The notes under the pieces were generated by a model, which saw only the letters and a program-made list of their open reading frames with translations, made no database searches and was not told the origin of the DNA. A stretch of DNA of 64,000 bases from Pseudalkalibacillus hwajinpoensis (GTDB taxonomy: Bacteria; Bacillota; Bacilli; Bacillales; Guptibacillaceae): contig NZ_JADFCM010000008.1 in the NCBI RefSeq assembly GCF_015234585.1, positions 62,001 to 126,000 on the forward strand. The letters are read 5' to 3'. Position numbers and translations under genes: made by a program. Shown here piece after piece: positions 9,649-18,091 of the stretch (its first letter is position 1; each line of letters starts with the position of its first letter).

Positions 9649-9850
9649 AACAATTTTTCCTTCCCTTCATTTCTTACGTCCATTTCTGAATAAACAGTAT
9701 GGCCACTTCAGTAATCTTGTAAACCTTATTCCACACTATAATAGTAAGAAAGTTATAATCTAATCTCAAGGCTAATTCACGAATAGTTGTGTCTAGCAGG
9801 CGACAAAAGAGATTGATAGAGGTTTTATATGTTTAAATCTAAAAGAGACA

Positions 9851-9886
9851 ATAAAAAAAACGATCCTTATTGAAAGCAAGGATCGC
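9851..9886 (-). terminator. Terminator of the GNAT gene
   Basis: CGATCCTT/AAGGATCG hairpin followed on the minus strand by a T run. Confidence 0.75.
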
Positions 9887-9891
9887 AGAGA

Positions 9892-10698
9892 TTAAACAAG
9901 AGCTTCTTTAGTTTCAAAATGAATCATCATCCATTTCTCGATATCTTGAAAGCCTATTCGCTTGTAAATGTTTCCTGCCTCTGGATTATCATAGAAAAGA
10001 CATAGGACTTTTCCTTCCTTAAGGACGTCATAACAAAGCTTACTTGTACATTTTGAAGCATAGCCTTTTCGTTTATAATTTGCCAATGTACAAACACCAA
10101 CGATCATCGCTGATTGAGAATTTTCTGCTGCGGTAGAAGCTGCTGACACGGGCTTCCCATCTTCCTCAATAAAATATGTTCTTGATACTCCTTTTTCCTG
10201 ATTTCGTCGCTTTTCTTCTACGGTCTCAGATGAGTCAAACTCACCAATTTGTTCATGAAGAGAATGGATGTGACTTAGGTCAAGCGATGAGGCGACTTGT
10301 ACATTGCTGAGGTTATCGAGGGCAAGTTCGTTAGTACTCTCACATTTCGCATAGAACAATTCACGGCTTGAACGAAAAGAATGGGAAACAAAGGGTTGTA
10401 TTTGACTTGTGACTCGTTTAAGGCCTGACATCATAAGGAAATCGCTGTCTTCTGAAATCACTTTTCCAAAACCTTTTGCGTCAAAATCATCAGGTGCAAA
10501 CGGAATATAGTTTTTTTCATATTTTAATAAAACAGCTCGCAATGTACCATCCTCTAAGAAATCACCCCAAAGCTTCTGGAAAGGTTGATCATACCCATAA
10601 GCTTCGATATCTCCTAATATGAACAAGTTCTCTGCGGCGTGTGGTGTTAATAAGGAAAGGCATTGAAGATGATCGTTTTCAGTTAATCTTCTAATCAA
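9892..10698 (-). CDS. GNAT-family N-acetyltransferase
   Basis: 268 residues. The C-terminal half is a GNAT fold: DGKPVSAASTAAENSQSAMIVGVCTLANYKRKGYASKCTSKL contains beta-4 and the acetyl-CoA pyrophosphate loop (YKRKGYAS, matching Q/RxxGxG/A), and LFYDNPEAGNIYKRIGFQ is the final GNAT motif. The N-terminal 110 residues form a separate divergent domain, as in other two-domain Bacillus GNATs. The substrate is unknown. The start is a TTG at 10698 behind AGGGGG; the next Met is residue 88, well inside the fold. Confidence 0.8.
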   Translation of the reverse strand: MIRRLTENDHLQCLSLLTPHAAENLFILGDIEAYGYDQPFQKLWGDFLEDGTLRAVLLKYEKNYIPFAPDDFDAKGFGKVISEDSDFLMMSGLKRVTSQIQPFVSHSFRSSRELFYAKCESTNELALDNLSNVQVASSLDLSHIHSLHEQIGEFDSSETVEEKRRNQEKGVSRTYFIEEDGKPVSAASTAAENSQSAMIVGVCTLANYKRKGYASKCTSKLCYDVLKEGKVLCLFYDNPEAGNIYKRIGFQDIEKWMMIHFETKEALV

Positions 10699-10821
10699 TT
10701 GATAGTTTCCCCCTTTCTAATTCTAACAACCAATTTTACATAAAATAACACAAATGTAAATAGATTATGAAAATTTATGCTAATCTAAAATATGATGGAA
10801 TTTAGAAGGGAAATGAGGCAA

Positions 10822-11493
10822 TTGATAAAAGGCATTCTTTTTGATTTTGATGAGACGCTTTTGAATAGGAAAGACTCAGTGAATATCTTTATTCGCGACC
10901 AATATAAACGCTACCTCACATCTTTAGCAGACATAGAGGAAGAACAGTTTTGCTCACGTTTCATTACTTTAGATAACAATGGGTATACGTGGAAAGATCG
11001 CGTTTACGAACAGCTAGTAGATGAATATGAACTAACAATATCTTCAGAAGCGCTTCTAGAGGATTATATTCGTTCCTTTCACCTTCATTGTAAACCTTTC
11101 TATGGTTTGATCGATATGCTTGATCGCTTAAAAAGCAGTGGGTATTTGCTAGGTTTAATCACCAATGGAAGAACAGCATTCCAGTATAGAAATATTAGTG
11201 CTCTGGGAATTGAAAACTATTTTGACGTTATTCTTATTTCTGAACAAGAGGGCGTGAAAAAACCAGAGAAAGTGATTTTCCAGCGTGCCCTTGAGCGGCT
11301 TGATTTAAAAGCTTCTCAAACCGTCTTTATTGGGGATCATGAGATAAATGATATAAAGGGTGCTAGTGACGCTGGAATGAAAACAATTTGGAAGAAACGG
11401 TTTAATACATCCGAAGAGTTAGGAGACGCCTCGATTCAATCGTTACTAGAAATTCCACAAGTGTTGAATGAGTGGAAGCGATTAGGCATGTAG
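10822..11493 (+). CDS. HAD-superfamily hydrolase, subfamily IA
   Basis: About 223 residues. Motif I is FDFDETLLNR with the nucleophile Asp, motif II is LITNGR, the conserved Lys lies in GVKKPEKVIF, and motif III is IGDHEINDIKGA. The helical cap between motifs I and II is of the C1 type. Probable small-molecule phosphatase; substrate not predictable. I chose the TTG at 10822 because the family usually begins MIKGILFDFD. In-frame ATGs at 10792 and 10813 would add 10 or 3 residues, but 10792 has no ribosome binding site. Purine-rich AGAAGGG lies 11 bases before 10822. Confidence 0.85.
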   Translation: MIKGILFDFDETLLNRKDSVNIFIRDQYKRYLTSLADIEEEQFCSRFITLDNNGYTWKDRVYEQLVDEYELTISSEALLEDYIRSFHLHCKPFYGLIDMLDRLKSSGYLLGLITNGRTAFQYRNISALGIENYFDVILISEQEGVKKPEKVIFQRALERLDLKASQTVFIGDHEINDIKGASDAGMKTIWKKRFNTSEELGDASIQSLLEIPQVLNEWKRLGM

Positions 11494-11497
11494 AAAT

Positions 11498-12025
11498 TTA
11501 GCGTAATCTATCAACAAATTGATCTGTTGAGATCGTATCTGCAAACCATTGAAGTGTCTGGTTATGGTGCTGAATGATTTTTTTTGCGTTTAGTAGAGAC
11601 GTGTCCCAAGTACTGTGAGCATCTTCAATTAAACTGATAGAAAATCCTTTACTATAGGCGCTCCTACATGTTGAATCCACACATACTTCTGTTTGAATAC
11701 CAGATATAACAAGATGATTGATGTTTTTGGAATGGAGTTTTTCTTCCAGGCGAGTGAGGTGAAAGGCATCTGGTGTTGTTTTGTAAATTACTTCATCTTC
11801 CTTTTCGATGGTGAAAAAGGGGTGAAGCTCCCAATCAATCGTGTTCCGCTTTAGGTACTTTCCATTTGTTTCATGCTGGATATAGTAAACTGGTATGCGT
11901 TCTGATTTGGCGGAGGCGGTGATTTTTTTTAAGTTGTATAGTAGCCTGGCATCTTGGTAGACGGAAGACCCGCGATGAAACATTCCATTTTGGACATCAA
12001 TGAGAAGCAGAGCAGTAGTGTTCAA
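11498..12025 (-). CDS. Isochorismatase-family cysteine hydrolase
   Basis: 175 residues, the size of the family. The catalytic triad is visible: Asp10 in LLLIDVQNGMF, Lys82 in VIYKTTPDAF, and Cys115 in GIQTEVCVDSTCRSA. Members hydrolyse amides or vinyl ethers such as nicotinamide or isochorismate; no neighbour points to the substrate. The start is TTG at 12025, seven to eight bases after AAGGGGGA; an ATG four bases upstream is out of frame. It converges on the HAD gene with only 4 bp between stops. Confidence 0.85.
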   Translation of the reverse strand: MNTTALLLIDVQNGMFHRGSSVYQDARLLYNLKKITASAKSERIPVYYIQHETNGKYLKRNTIDWELHPFFTIEKEDEVIYKTTPDAFHLTRLEEKLHSKNINHLVISGIQTEVCVDSTCRSAYSKGFSISLIEDAHSTWDTSLLNAKKIIQHHNQTLQWFADTISTDQFVDRLR

Positions 12026-12136
12026 TCATTTTCCCCCTTAAATAAACGAACAAACGTTCTTATATAATCATACTCCGTATTTGAACGAAAATCAACCGAA
12101 ATATGGAATGAAAGCATGCTTTTGTAAAAGTAAGAC

Positions 12137-12162
12137 GTTTAAAAGGGAGGAGAAACGGGGAC
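12137..12162 (+). promoter_or_regulatory. Candidate sigma-B promoter of ohr
   Basis: GTTTAA (12137-12142), spacer 14, GGGGAC (12157-12162). The -35 is perfect; the -10 matches GGGTAT only in part. B. subtilis ohrB is known to be sigma-B dependent. Confidence 0.4.
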
Positions 12163-12200
12163 ATTTTAGTTGTATGCAAATTAGAAGGAGCTGATATTCA

Positions 12201-12620
12201 ATGAGTAATGTAATGTTTACTTCACAAGCAACTGCAGAAGGCGGACGTAATGGACAAGTTAAATCTTCGGACGGTTTAATTGACTTAAATCTTGTTATGC
12301 CAACAGAGAAATCAAGCGAAACGGGCTCAAACCCTGAGCAACTGTTTGCTGCTGCTTATGCGGCTTGCTATGATGGTGCGTTAAATCTTGTGGCATCTAA
12401 GAAGAAGATGGATATTGATTCGAAAATCACAGCAGATGTTAGCTTATTGAAAGATGAAGCTGACAACGGCTTCAAAATCGGCGCAGCTTTAAATGTAGAA
12501 ATTAAAGGTGTAAGCCAAGAAGATGCAGAAATGCTCGCAAAAGAAGCTCACAAAGTATGCCCTTACTCCAAGGCAACGCGTGGCAACATTGACGTAGAAA
12601 TTAATGCAAAAGCTGTGTAA
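12201..12620 (+). CDS. ohrB: Organic hydroperoxide resistance protein (Ohr/OsmC family)
   Basis: 139 residues, the usual length. A thiol peroxidase that reduces organic and fatty-acid hydroperoxides in the cytoplasm. The two redox cysteines are in place: AAAYAACYDGAL (peroxidatic) and HKVCPYSKATRGN (resolving). The N-terminal ATAEGGRNGQVKSSDG and NPEQLFAAAYAACY segments are diagnostic. The absence of an adjacent OhrR gene and the sigma-B-like promoter favour the OhrB type over OhrA; that subtype is inference. The ATG follows AGAAGGAGC. Confidence 0.92.
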   Translation: MSNVMFTSQATAEGGRNGQVKSSDGLIDLNLVMPTEKSSETGSNPEQLFAAAYAACYDGALNLVASKKKMDIDSKITADVSLLKDEADNGFKIGAALNVEIKGVSQEDAEMLAKEAHKVCPYSKATRGNIDVEINAKAV

Positions 12621-12626
12621 TAGATG

Positions 12627-12664
12627 AAAGCCGTTCTCCAACAGAGGAGAACGGCTTTTTTTCT
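12627..12664 (+). terminator. ohr terminator
   Basis: AAAGCCGTTCTCC/GGAGAACGGCTTT hairpin followed by seven T. Confidence 0.88.
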
Positions 12665-12701
12665 TATCTAAAATCTGCTTTTAAACTATAAGAGAAGTAA
12701 G

Positions 12702-13541
12702 TTATTTCTGGAATTCAATATCTTCTGGGAGTTCTGTTACATCAGCCCCGTTAAAGAACGTCTTTGAAAGATCACGGATCGTTCCGTCTTCAAGCATTTC
12801 TTCAATTACTTCATTCACTTCAGTAATAAGCTTTTCGTTTTCCTTATTCATCAAAAGCCCGCCTTCACTTGGCATATATTGAATATCAGGATGAATGGTA
12901 AGATCAAGTTCAGGAAATGCCGCTAGAGCCAATCGCTGCAAGTAAACATCATTTAAAATGACATCGGTTCTTCCATTGTCAACGTCGCGAAGGTATTGCT
13001 CATTTGTCGCATTATCATAGATTACTTCTTCAGCGCCTTTTTCCTTTGCGAGTTTCATGAAGTTCGTTGTAGCTGCACCGGCTGCTTTCTTTCCTTCTAA
13101 ATCGTCAATTGATTCAATACCGGATAGATCATCCGCACGAACGATAGCTGTGCCGTAAGAATGTTTGTAAGGCGTAGAAAGAGCGAATTTTTCTTTGCGC
13201 TCTTCTGTAATGCCGATATCATTAGCTGCCATATCAACTTTCCCTGTTTGAACAGCTGTCAGCATTCCATCAAAGCCCATTTCAACAAATTCCACTTCTA
13301 AATCCAAACGGTTGGCCAGTTCTTTCACGATTTCTACATCAAATCCGGTTAAATCGTTTGTTTCTTGCTCGTGATAAGATGTTGGATAAAGTGTACCAGA
13401 AGTCGCTATTTTAATTGACTCAGCATCCTGGATCTCTTCCCAAGCTGTTTTCTTTTCTTCTTCAGAGTTACTATTGTTGCACGCTGCTAAAACTGAAACG
13501 GCTATCAAAACGAGCAACAGAAAAAAACGATTCGATTTCAT
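12702..13541 (-). CDS. Amino-acid ABC transporter substrate-binding lipoprotein
   Basis: About 279 residues of the SBP_bac_3 family. The lipobox is VLAAC with Cys near position 20. The ligand-binding signatures are LTGFDVEIVKELANRLDLEVEFVEM, MLTAVQTGKVDMAANDIGITEERKEKF and GRTDVILND. Such proteins deliver polar amino acids, including cystine, to a membrane permease, but no permease or ATPase gene is adjacent, so this is an orphan binding protein. I chose ATG 13541 because AGGGGG lies eight bases before it; the upstream ATG at 13547 is too close to that site. Confidence 0.88.
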   Translation of the reverse strand: MKSNRFFLLLVLIAVSVLAACNNSNSEEEKKTAWEEIQDAESIKIATSGTLYPTSYHEQETNDLTGFDVEIVKELANRLDLEVEFVEMGFDGMLTAVQTGKVDMAANDIGITEERKEKFALSTPYKHSYGTAIVRADDLSGIESIDDLEGKKAAGAATTNFMKLAKEKGAEEVIYDNATNEQYLRDVDNGRTDVILNDVYLQRLALAAFPELDLTIHPDIQYMPSEGGLLMNKENEKLITEVNEVIEEMLEDGTIRDLSKTFFNGADVTELPEDIEFQK

Positions 13542-13779
13542 AAGCATGTCCCCCTTTTTTAAACCAGAACATTACCATAGCAAAGTAGCTTCAACTTAAG
13601 CAAACCATTTGTCCTAAATATTTCTAGTTATAAAACTGATGAGAGGCACTACCGTATAGGTTTGAATGAGGAGAATGATTCGGGTGAGACGTAATACCCA
13701 GTTTAGTTTATAGATGAGGGGGTAACTGAACCTTAATTAAATTTTTTGGAATTAATTCACTAACGGAAGGGGATTAGCT

Positions 13780-14013
13780 GTGAAACATTCTGTGGGGACT
13801 TTTATGCATCGGTATTCCGTTGTGCAACATCAAACACAGGTTGCGATTCAACATTCGAAACGGTCATCTAAGAAGAAGATAGATATTCGGAAGCTTTCTC
13901 AAATGACCGGTTTTTCTGAAGAACAAATTCTAGAATCGATGGAGTTCAGTGACCCAAATGTAAAAGTTTCTCGTCCGACTCTTCCGAAGCAAACTCTTTA
14001 TTTGGACGTTTAA
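13780..14013 (+). CDS. Small basic hypothetical protein
   Basis: 77 residues, no Cys, no membrane span. The N-terminal 35 residues are basic and His/Gln-rich. Residues 36-56 (IDIRKLSQMTGFSEEQILES) look like the first two helices of a region-3-type sigma factor HTH (compare L-x4-G-S-EEEVLE-A). The C-terminus is extended and Pro-rich. I do not recognise the family. The start is GTG at 13780 with GGAAGGGG upstream; a terminator follows. It stands alone. Confidence 0.6.
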   Translation: MKHSVGTFMHRYSVVQHQTQVAIQHSKRSSKKKIDIRKLSQMTGFSEEQILESMEFSDPNVKVSRPTLPKQTLYLDV

Positions 14014-14042
14014 TAGAAGGTCACATAAATGATGTTTGATTG

Positions 14043-14069
14043 AAATCGACTGCTAAAGTCGATTTTTTG
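14043..14069 (+). terminator. Terminator after the small basic protein gene
   Basis: AAATCGACT/AGTCGATTT hairpin followed by T run. Confidence 0.8.
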
Positions 14070-14103
14070 TTTGTCTAAAATTTGGCGAAAAAAGGGTAAA
14101 TCT

Positions 14104-14139
14104 GGTTAGTTTGAATTTTATAAGGGTAAATGATAATGT
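14104..14139 (+). promoter_or_regulatory. Candidate promoters of the BCCT gene
   Basis: A sigma-A-like pair TTGAAT (14111-14116) and TAATGT (14134-14139; spacer 17) overlaps a sigma-B-like pair GGTTAG (14104-14109) and GGGTAA (14124-14129; spacer 14). Either could drive the transporter; osmotic and general stress control would fit. Confidence 0.35.
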
Positions 14140-14210
14140 AGTCAGACTAGTGAAAAAATGATTGGGAAATGTCGAATTTGACTTTGCTACCAATCTGAAA
14201 GGAGAGATCT

Positions 14211-15800
14211 ATGAAAGAAAAGGAAAGTCAAAGAAAGAACCCGGTCTTTTGGGTGTCGGGGATAGTTGTATTGTTACTGGTAATATGGGGAGCTGTGGTA
14301 CCTAAGTCATTTGCATCCGTAGCAAGTTCAGTGTACTCGTTTACAACGAATGCATTTGGCTGGTTTTACTTAATAGCGGTTATTTTCTTCGTAGTTTTTT
14401 GTTTCTATTTAGCTATTAGTAAATACGGTAAAATTCGCTTAGGTCCAGATGATGAGAAACCTCAATATCCATTCTTCACCTGGATTGGCATGCTGTTTAG
14501 TGCTGGTTTTGGAGTTGGTCTTGTATTCTGGGGTGTCGCAGAGCCAATGACGCATTTCGCTAATCCACCAGCAGGTTTTGGTGTTGAAGGAGAGACAGAG
14601 CAGGCAGCAAAGCTTGCCATGCGCTATTCTTTTTTCCATTGGGGAATTCACCAGTGGTCGGTCTTTACGGTTGTAGGGCTTGTGATGGCTTATTTCCAAT
14701 ATAGAAAAGGTCGTAAAAGCTTAATCAGTGAAACGATTTCAAGTAAGTCTAAATCAGGAAGAAATGCACCGTGGAAGAAAATTATTAATATTCTTGCGGT
14801 CATTGCAACGGTGATGGGTGTAGCCACATCACTTGGATTTGGTATTCTGCAAATCAATGGTGGGCTGGATTATATGTACGGACTTCCGCAAAATGCGGTC
14901 GTTCAAATTAGCATTACAGCCATTCTTTTCGTCTTGTATATGGCATCTTCAACCACAGGGTTAAACAAAGGTATCAAGTACTTAAGTAATTTAAATTTAG
15001 CTTTAGCTCTTATCTTAATGCTATTCGTTCTTTTTCTTAGACCAACTGTTTTTATACTTGAGAGCTTTACATTAGCATTAGGTGGGTATATTCAGAAGTT
15101 CATTGAGATGAGTTTCTTTATGACCCCTTATCAAGGTGGAACATGGGTGAAAGAATGGACCGTGTTTTATTGGGCATGGGTCATTGCGTGGTCGCCATTT
15201 ATTGGAGCTTTCGTTGCTCGTGTCTCTAAAGGACGTTCCATTCGCGAAATGATTTTTGGGGTGCTGATCGTCCCACCGTTTATTGCTATGGTGTGGATAG
15301 CTGTATTTGGAGGAGCGGCTTTCCATCTCGATCTATTTCAAGGAACAGCGATTGCCGATGCTGTTAATGAGGATGTGACAAGTGCATTATTCGTAACGCT
15401 TGAACAATTTCCGTTAACTCAAGTGTTATCGACGCTATCTATCTTTTTGATTTGCGTCTTTCTTGTTACTTCTGCGGATTCGGCTACTTTTGTTCTCGGT
15501 ATGATGACATCTGACGGTGATTTGAATCCTTCTCTATTTTCAAAGCTTGTTTGGGGAACGCTTATTGCAGCTATTTCAGCAGTATTGATTATTAGTAGTG
15601 GTCTTCAGGGGCTTCAAACGGCTTCGCTTGTTGCTGCGTTACCATTTACAGTAATCTTAATTATCATGTGTTTTAACCTGTTTAAATCATTACGTAATGA
15701 AGCGAAAGAAGCAGAAGGAAAAAGAGAAAAAACGTTACTGAAAAAATTAGCCGAAGCTTCTAAAGAGAAAAAAGAAAGTCGTCAAAAACAATCTTCTTAA
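14211..15800 (+). CDS. opuD: Glycine betaine transporter (BCCT family)
   Basis: 529 residues with 12 membrane helices. Sodium-coupled uptake of betaine or a related compatible solute for osmoprotection. The family core is clear: GMLFSAGFGVGLVFWGVAEP in the Gly-rich helix, and the substrate-binding segment WTVFYWAWVIAWSPFIGAFVAR with its conserved Trp residues, followed by SKGRSIREM. The charged C-terminal tail (about 490-529, rich in Lys/Glu) fits an osmosensory tail. The ATG follows AAAGGAGAG. OpuD-like and BetH-like members cannot be separated by eye; the symbol is the closest B. subtilis name. Confidence 0.9.
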   Translation: MKEKESQRKNPVFWVSGIVVLLLVIWGAVVPKSFASVASSVYSFTTNAFGWFYLIAVIFFVVFCFYLAISKYGKIRLGPDDEKPQYPFFTWIGMLFSAGFGVGLVFWGVAEPMTHFANPPAGFGVEGETEQAAKLAMRYSFFHWGIHQWSVFTVVGLVMAYFQYRKGRKSLISETISSKSKSGRNAPWKKIINILAVIATVMGVATSLGFGILQINGGLDYMYGLPQNAVVQISITAILFVLYMASSTTGLNKGIKYLSNLNLALALILMLFVLFLRPTVFILESFTLALGGYIQKFIEMSFFMTPYQGGTWVKEWTVFYWAWVIAWSPFIGAFVARVSKGRSIREMIFGVLIVPPFIAMVWIAVFGGAAFHLDLFQGTAIADAVNEDVTSALFVTLEQFPLTQVLSTLSIFLICVFLVTSADSATFVLGMMTSDGDLNPSLFSKLVWGTLIAAISAVLIISSGLQGLQTASLVAALPFTVILIIMCFNLFKSLRNEAKEAEGKREKTLLKKLAEASKEKKESRQKQSS

Positions 15801-15938
15801 ATTGTGATTTCCTCAGAAATTAAAAAGTAACTATATCCCTATTGCCTATGTTTCTTGTAGACTAAAGGTGTATGTGCTTAGTTTCGAGGTAGACTTAGGC
15901 CCCTATGTCACGAACTTGTGAACGAAAGAGGATTGAGA

Positions 15939-16292
15939 ATGTCGGATATTTTATGGATTTTGTATCTTGGAGTACTTGGAGCACCAGCGATCGGGTTTTT
16001 GTTAAAAGGAAAGTATAAGACCGCTTCAATGAAGATAGACTTTCTCGTGTCAGCAACAACTTGGACAGGGTTATTTGGATATGTTACTGAAATCATCATA
16101 GGCCCAACGCTATTATGGAAATTTGTTTTTTTCCTTGGTTTACTTTGGGATCTTCTATTTGTCCTCTACTTTGATCAAAGTGATGAAGCGATCGAGGGAA
16201 TGAGTGAGAACACAGTAAAGATGACAACCGTTATCTTTTCGATCATAATGCTTATTCCTCTCTATTATGGACTATTTCGCTATGCATTTTAA
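15939..16292 (+). CDS. Small integral membrane protein, four TM helices
   Basis: About 117 residues and four likely membrane spans: YLGVLGAPAIGFLL, a central Trp/Gly-rich helix (TTWTGLFGYV), FVFFLGLLWDLLFVLYF, and VIFSIIMLIPLYYGLF. A short acidic loop (DQSDEAIEGMSE) precedes the last helix. I do not recognise the family. I chose ATG 15939 because AGAGGA lies six bases before it; the GTG at 15918 has no ribosome binding site. Confidence 0.7.
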   Translation: MSDILWILYLGVLGAPAIGFLLKGKYKTASMKIDFLVSATTWTGLFGYVTEIIIGPTLLWKFVFFLGLLWDLLFVLYFDQSDEAIEGMSENTVKMTTVIFSIIMLIPLYYGLFRYAF

Positions 16293-16333
16293 AATGCTGT
16301 GCTAAAACCAGAAACATTTACTAAAGGTATTAG

Positions 16334-16374
16334 AAAAGGCGCGTCATCCTATTAGGGATGATGCGCCTTTCTTT
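16334..16374. terminator. Bidirectional terminator
   Basis: AAAGGCGCGTCATCC/GGATGATGCGCCTTT between convergent genes. Confidence 0.8.
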
Positions 16375-16375
16375 C

Positions 16376-17185
16376 TTAACCTAGTGCTACGTCAAGGACC
16401 ATCATGACTGAAAAACCAATCATTAATGAGATAGATGCGATCTGCACATTCCCTTTTTCTTGTGAGCCAGGGATGATTTCTTTTGCTACTACGAAAATCA
16501 TTGCTCCAGCAGCAAAGCTTAGTGCATACGGTAGTAAAGGTTGAATGTAGATAACCGCTAAGGCACCCACTACGGCAGCAATTGGCTCAACAATTCCTGA
16601 TAGCTGCCCGTAGAAAAAGCTTTTGGCTCTGGACATACCGTCACCTCGAAGTGGAACAGCAACGGCGGTTCCTTCAGGGATATTTTGTATCCCAATACCG
16701 ATTGCAAGCGCAATGGCACCAGCAAGTGTGGAGGTTGAAAATTCTGCAGCAACAGCTCCGAATGCTACACCAATAGCTAGACCTTCTGGAATATTGTGCA
16801 TTGTAATGGAGAAAACAAGCATCGCTGTGCGGTGTTTTGCTTTTTTATCTTTAATTTCTTTAAAGTACAAATCTTCATTAATGTGAGGCAAGATGCGATC
16901 TACGAGAAGAAGGAAAAACCCTCCTAATAGAAAACCAACAACTGCAGGAATATAGCCTGGTACTCCTTGTTGTTCAGCCATTTCAATTCCGGGACTGAGC
17001 AGGGACCAAAAACTTGCAGCGATCATAACTCCGCCTGCGAATGCGAGCATACCATCAAAGACTTTCTGATTGACGGTTCTAGTAAAGAATACAAAAGATG
17101 CCCCAAGTGCTGTGGCGCCCCATGTAAACAACGTAAATAAGAATGCCTGTGTTACAGGACTTAATCCAACAATCCAATCACCCAT
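16376..17185 (-). CDS. ZIP-family divalent metal transporter (GufA/ZupT type)
   Basis: 269 residues with eight membrane helices. ZIP proteins import zinc and sometimes iron or manganese. The two metal-site helices are present: MHNIPEGLAIG (His130 to Gly135) in helix 4 and QNIPEGTAVA (167-176) in helix 5; the second motif has Gln in place of the His of the first. The loop between helices 3 and 4 (KEIKDKKAKHRT) is short. The ATG at 17185 follows AGAAGGAG. Metal specificity cannot be told, and I see no clear Zur or Fur box upstream. Confidence 0.88.
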   Translation of the reverse strand: MGDWIVGLSPVTQAFLFTLFTWGATALGASFVFFTRTVNQKVFDGMLAFAGGVMIAASFWSLLSPGIEMAEQQGVPGYIPAVVGFLLGGFFLLLVDRILPHINEDLYFKEIKDKKAKHRTAMLVFSITMHNIPEGLAIGVAFGAVAAEFSTSTLAGAIALAIGIGIQNIPEGTAVAVPLRGDGMSRAKSFFYGQLSGIVEPIAAVVGALAVIYIQPLLPYALSFAAGAMIFVVAKEIIPGSQEKGNVQIASISLMIGFSVMMVLDVALG

Positions 17186-17331
17186 GAGTAAACTCTCCTT
17201 CTAAGAATCTATCTATTATTTCCTATCGTCATATTTTTTGCATTCAGGAAAAATCTATACCCTCAAGTCTAATGCGACTGGTGTCGACTGTCAACATTAG
17301 TGAATTGCATAGAGCAATTCAATAATGACAT

Positions 17332-17360
17332 GAAAAAAGCCCGGCATTTGCCAGGCTTTG
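17332..17360 (-). terminator. Terminator of the thioredoxin-like gene
   Basis: AAAGCCCGGCA/TGCCAGGCTTT hairpin with a minus-strand T run. Confidence 0.75.
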
Positions 17361-17366
17361 GAGCTA

Positions 17367-17939
17367 TTATTTTGTGACTGTTACCGATTGACTCAGCATT
17401 GCGAGCATATCATCCTTTATATATGTCCACATGTCATGATCAGTCGTAAAACGTTCAGTCGTTTCGCTTATAAAAGAAAGAAAGGCCTTTTTAAAGTTCG
17501 GATCTCCTTTTGGAGGAAGCGCCTGTTTGGCTTGATCCACATAAGCTTGAACTTCAGGAGCACGTGGTCCCCATCTTCCAACTTCATTTCCATTTGAATC
17601 AATCAAGACGATGATCGGAATCGATCTCGCTGTTCCATTCGTTAAATAGAGATCCATCAATTCGAGATAGTTATCGCGGATAAAATATTTGCTTTCTATT
17701 AAAGCCTCATCAGCCATTCTCATGAAAATAGGAAGGTTTACCATCGCATCACCGCACCAGTCAGCTGTTATCACAAGGGCACGTAGTTTCTCAGATTGAA
17801 GAGAATGAAGAAATTCAAGATTGGATTTTTCGAGCTCGAAATGGTTGTAGATGGTTAATAGATCATCTTTATGCTCGTCCATACTATGAATGTATTGTTG
17901 CATCGTCATACCCTGGTCAAACCAATTTGTTAGATTCAT
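17367..17939 (-). CDS. Thioredoxin-family protein with a single active-site Cys
   Basis: 190 residues of the Thioredoxin_9 type. A 50-residue helical N-terminus precedes a thioredoxin fold with LVITADWCGDAMVNLPIF (the CXXC position reads CGDA) and the cis-Pro loop ARSIPIIVLIDSNGNEVGRWGPR. With only one Cys at the active site it cannot act as a dithiol oxidoreductase; a monothiol or bacillithiol-linked role is possible but unproven. It is monocistronic with its own terminator. Confidence 0.82.
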   Translation of the reverse strand: MNLTNWFDQGMTMQQYIHSMDEHKDDLLTIYNHFELEKSNLEFLHSLQSEKLRALVITADWCGDAMVNLPIFMRMADEALIESKYFIRDNYLELMDLYLTNGTARSIPIIVLIDSNGNEVGRWGPRAPEVQAYVDQAKQALPPKGDPNFKKAFLSFISETTERFTTDHDMWTYIKDDMLAMLSQSVTVTK

Positions 17940-18091
17940 TGATAGCCCTCCTTTATTCCTACACAGTTATTATACTACGAAAGAGACACGAATTCCTTTT
18001 TTACAGAGGAGCATTCTTTCAAAGAAGCATATCAATAGTGACATAACCTATGCTGTGATACAATTGAGTCACATTAAAGGATGTGATAAGA

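Noticed and set aside
12702..13541. Part of a complete amino-acid ABC operon
   Set aside because: No permease or ATPase gene lies on either side; the gene is flanked by ohr and an unrelated small gene.
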